Assembly: GCA_003342815.1 (NCBI GenBank)
Contig: PTEX01000303.1
Location: forward strand, 447,295 to 511,294
Length of the DNA: 64,000 nt
Direction: 5' to 3'
Source of the DNA: Eudromia elegans
Lineage: Eukaryota > Chordata > Aves > Tinamiformes > Tinamidae
Shown: positions 61,131 through 64,000 of the stretch, in pieces
Numbering within the stretch: the first letter of the stretch is position 1
Layout of the letters: each line of letters begins with the position of its first letter
Position numbers and translations under genes: made by a program
The notes under the pieces: model-generated
Told to the model about the DNA's origin: nothing
Seen by the model: only the letters and a program-made list of their open reading frames with translations
Databases searched by the model: none

Positions 61131-63286
61131 GTGCCTTATTTATGTGATAATTTGCATTTCAGAATCTATTTTTTTTCCTCCAAGAAGAATCTCTATTCTG
61201 TAGCTGTCAAGGGTGCTAAAGTTACCTTGGAAATTCAGGAGATATTTAAACCTTATCAGAACATGCCAATATGATCATGTGAAACCAACAGTGCACTCTC
61301 CTGCCAAAACTTGGAGGTGAGAGCAAGCAAAACCAGGGCCAGTCCTGTGTGGAGGCTCCAAGATCATCATTGACTCTCTCTCTAAACACTTACAGAATGG
61401 GCCAAGAAAGTGCATAATTGTCTTCATATGAGTTTGTGATGATATTCACAGTAATCTAACTTTAAATATTTCCTGTTTACACAAACCTTTGCTTCTCAAC
61501 TCAAAGTTTGTAGAAAACTTTTTACTTAGAAAATGCTTTTCTCAGTGGGAACAGCTATCTCTAAGCTTTGCCACAGTAAAACTACAAAAAAAATTAAAAA
61601 AAAAAAAAGTGCTTTTACGGTCCAGCCTGTATGGAAGCATGAATTTTGTGGAAAGTGAGAAGTTAAGGAGTATTGTTTTGTTTTTCCTGATTAGTACATA
61701 TTTTATGTAAACCTTCACCTTCTTTATAAACATCACCTTTTCATCTCACATACTCAACGATAAGGAAGAGATAACTAACACGTAGGTAGTGAATTTTGCA
61801 TACGTAGTGACTATTTTATTATTTGATCATTGAAAAAGAAGGGAGACTGGAATGAGCCACTTCTGTTGGTGACAAAACTTGATGTTGCATAGACAGAATA
61901 TTTAGGTGTTCCATGAAGTAAAATAAAGGTACACATTCTTTCTCTGTGAAACTTTCAATTCCCGTCACATAAGCACTCAGTAAAAATGTCCTCTATTTTT
62001 CACCCAGTAGGGTTATTTCTAGAAATGACAGTTTGCAGCTCCTTTTCTTTTGTCTGACTCTCCTAGTACTACATTAGTGTGGGTGGGTGGGTGGATGCAA
62101 CCTGACTGCCAAACTGTAAGATGGATTTTTCTTTTCTTGCAATCTTATATTTCATTTATTCCAATATTTCAGAGTCTTATCCTCATTATGTTACCAGTCC
62201 GTTTCAATCAAAGAGAGACTTACTACATATTCAGTATATATAGGATCAAAGTAGAATAATGCATTATGAAAAACTGCAAATCATTTTAACACTTCAGTTA
62301 TGATTTATTTGAACTTTCAATGTCTATTTAGAGATACTGTGCAGCAGGCTGGCAAATGTTATGTATCAGCTGAGACATTTAATCAAGGTGACTAGAAATA
62401 AAGGAGTATATAAAGACAACAGTGCTGAAAACTTTATAAATAGGAAGTGAAATGAAGAGCTACTGGGAGCAATAACAGAAAGAAGACAAAGATATAGATA
62501 ATAGGAATCAAAAAATGTTTTTGAAGATAGAAATGGATTTGTTATGGCATACATGACATATGAGAAAAGGAAAAAAAAAAAAAACACTCAGCAAGGTTGA
62601 CATTTCTTGTCATTTTGACAGCAGGAGAAAACAACGTTAGTTCATTTCCTTATATCAGTGCACCTGTACTGCAAAACAATATTCTGTTTCACAGCTAGTT
62701 ATAAAATCAAAATAAATATGGACGAGTGTTTTTATTTAGTTAATGAAAATATTTCTCTCCTTTTGAGATTATGTTATTTCCTTGTCCTTATTGAAGTAAC
62801 AGTAATAATATACAGAAAATATATACTTCTTACTTTTAAATAATCTAGAGAGTGGAAAATTTTAATTAAAAGTGAAAAAAATAAGTAGTTAATCAGTTAA
62901 TCTGATTGTTATAAATAAACACACCTTCTCTAAAGTGTAGATTTAATTTTAATTTAAAGTGAAACCAAGTAGAAGGGCCAGCTGCATGCATTCATGTCAG
63001 TTGCCTATTCAGGCTGCATAACATGCTAATGCTAGTTGCATCTTCTAGCAGTAGCATCATGGCTAGGCTTGTCTGTGCATCACACTGTAGGGAGGAATTA
63101 ATGTCTGCTAATTTTTACTAAATAAATTACTTTACTTTTACCTTTTACTTTTAGCCAATATTTAGCTTTATTCTTTATCAGGGGACATCCTTACAGACTA
63201 TCCCAAGTTGGAATGCACAAGGCTACTTGAGGAGTGGACTTGGTGGGATACTGTAGTTGTTATTAAGAAGTTATGTTATATGGTTT
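61131..63286. other. AT-rich unique region, no gene recognised
   Basis: About 2.1 kb with no recognised element. Short GGGTGGG words near 62080 and homopolymer runs near 61590 and 62570 are the only simple features. The last part (from about 63180) becomes less AT-rich as it approaches the LTR and could contain a little of its flank. Confidence 0.5.
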
Positions 63287-63389
63287 TGTATTAAATATAA
63301 TTGGTGTTATTTGTATTCCTAGATGGTGGGGGGGTAGAACAATTGGGATGGTTCTGGAATGTTCCACTGAGTCTAGTTGTCAAACTTAC

Positions 63390-63530
63390 CCTATGTTGTG
63401 ACCAATCATAACGTGGGAAGTTTCTGGGAACCTCTGGTGGTCAGGGGAGGGCCCGCTCCCGGCCAACCGAAACCCTCGTTACCTGTTGATCTCTGTATAA
63501 AAACCCTCCACCATCTAATAAACCAGTTCT
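63390..63530 (+). promoter_or_regulatory. LTR promoter: CCAAT, TATA and poly(A) signal
   Basis: Within the LTR, ACCAATCA precedes a CpG-bearing GGGCCCGCTCCCGGCC stretch that could bind Sp1-type factors. TATAAAAA at 63496-63503 follows about 95 bases after the CCAAT motif, and transcription would be expected to start ~25-30 bases later, near 63525. AATAAA lies between the TATA box and that point. Such short-R LTRs are known from avian alpharetrovirus-like elements; class membership here is inference. Confidence 0.6.
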
Positions 63531-63661
63531 GTTTGGATGGTTTTTCACTGCAGTCGGACTTCATGTGGTTTGTTGTACCCTTGTTGCTGTGTGTCTCCAA
63601 GGTGTGTGAGTGAGACAGAACCCCCCTTACCCTCTGGTGCTTCCCTCCGTTTCCCTTTACC

Positions 63662-63684
63662 CTTTCCTTTCCTTTCCTTTCCTG
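63662..63684. repeat. (CCTTT)n pentanucleotide repeat in the LTR
   Basis: About four to five copies of CCTTT (TTTCC) run here within the downstream part of the LTR, followed shortly by a C8 run near 63691-63698. Both are slippage-prone and likely to vary in length. Confidence 0.85.
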
Positions 63685-63856
63685 GTAATTCCCCCCCCAC
63701 ATCGACTGCGAGAGGCCCGTAGCTGAAGCGTGTCATCGCTGTGAGCTGTGGCCTGTGCTGGAGCTGACCCTTCGGAGGGACAGTCCTTACTGACTCGAGC
63801 TAGCAGGTGAGTGGGCTGCCTTTCCAGCGGTGAAATCCCCGGCAATTCTTGTTACA

Positions 63857-64000
63857 TGTTTTTTTATAATCCAGGACAAACTCAATACTATGTATACCAT
63901 CATCACTGTTACTCACACACTGTTCACCTAATATTTTTTTTTATATTATTTCAAATAATTTGCAATAGCTTTCTTAGTTATTTCAATGTCAGCTTTGACA
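63857..64000. other. AT-rich flank to the window edge
   Basis: Immediately after the LTR end the sequence returns to AT-rich unique DNA with T runs. No primer-binding site is seen, which supports the solo-LTR reading. Confidence 0.6.

Larger units (their letters stand above)
63287..63856 (+). mobile_element. Solo LTR of an endogenous retrovirus
   Basis: This block has a complete LTR-style promoter layout: a CCAAT element (GACCAATCATAACG, near 63400), a TATA box (TGTATAAAAACC, 63494-63505) and a poly(A) signal AATAAA at 63517-63522, only ~20 bases after the TATA box. That spacing implies a short R region. A GC-rich U5 with (CCTTT)n and CpGs follows, ending near GCAATTCTTGTTACA. No primer-binding site, gag or pol sequence follows, so a solo LTR is most likely. 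The right end (63856) is fairly convincing. The left end is uncertain (TGTATTAAAT at 63287, or the sequence after the G run at 63328-63334). Confidence 0.7.

Noticed and set aside
63377..63845. Several overlapping frames on both strands
   Set aside because: All fall within the LTR, where GC-rich sequence gives long chance frames; none has a retroviral motif.

Overview
The window looks like AT-rich, gene-poor nuclear DNA from a bird (or a close sauropsid relative). The main evidence is at least nine CR1 LINE insertions. Several end in the CR1 3' signature, a run built on ATTCTATGATTC (or its complement on the minus strand), and several still encode recognisable pieces of CR1 ORF1 or ORF2. There is no operon, tRNA, rRNA or CRISPR array, and I cannot assign any known host protein-coding gene. 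The rest is unique intergenic or intronic DNA, solo-LTR-like elements, simple repeats and a few open frames of unknown meaning.

Layout. 1-215 is a minus-strand CR1 ORF2 remnant. 211-5085 is unique, with an (AAAT)n microsatellite and a 27-nt T run. 5086-6976 is the most informative CR1: it keeps ORF1 (coiled coil, GDSLL esterase motif) and the endonuclease, then jumps to 3'-terminal CR1 sequence with the reverse transcriptase missing. 6977-12408 is unique with a 73-bp tandem duplication. CR1 pieces follow at 12409-12720, 13894-14760 and 19504-19930. A 198-codon minus-strand open frame lies at 17799-18395. A CR1 at 25686-26521 carries the end of the RT ORF.

29757-31832 is a nested locus. A CR1 is split by a roughly 1.3-kb TG...CA insert (29977-31288) that behaves like a solo LTR and contains two internal tandem duplications (95 and 103 bp periods). 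The first ~90 bp of the same family recurs at 24751-24840. 31833-36668 and 37037-45180 are long stretches without recognisable elements, separated by a plus-strand CR1 3' end at 36669-37036. A second plus-strand CR1 with an internal gap lies at 51254-51736. LTR-like blocks are seen or suspected near 28500-29250, 45350-45830, 60420-61130 and, most clearly, 63287-63856 (TATA box, AATAAA, CCAAT).

There is no gene cooperation to describe. The best leads for something undescribed are: a 44-bp near-perfect inverted repeat pair at 58091-58317; an exon-like open frame at 56825-57166 (minus) with a PCNA-box-like motif and a poly(A) signal overlapping the stop; the long open frame at 17799-18395; a Cys/Thr/Ser-rich open frame at 27816-28163; and the internally deleted CR1 at 5086-6976. 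All identifications were made by eye; boundaries are approximate by about 5-30 bases unless a clear terminus is described.
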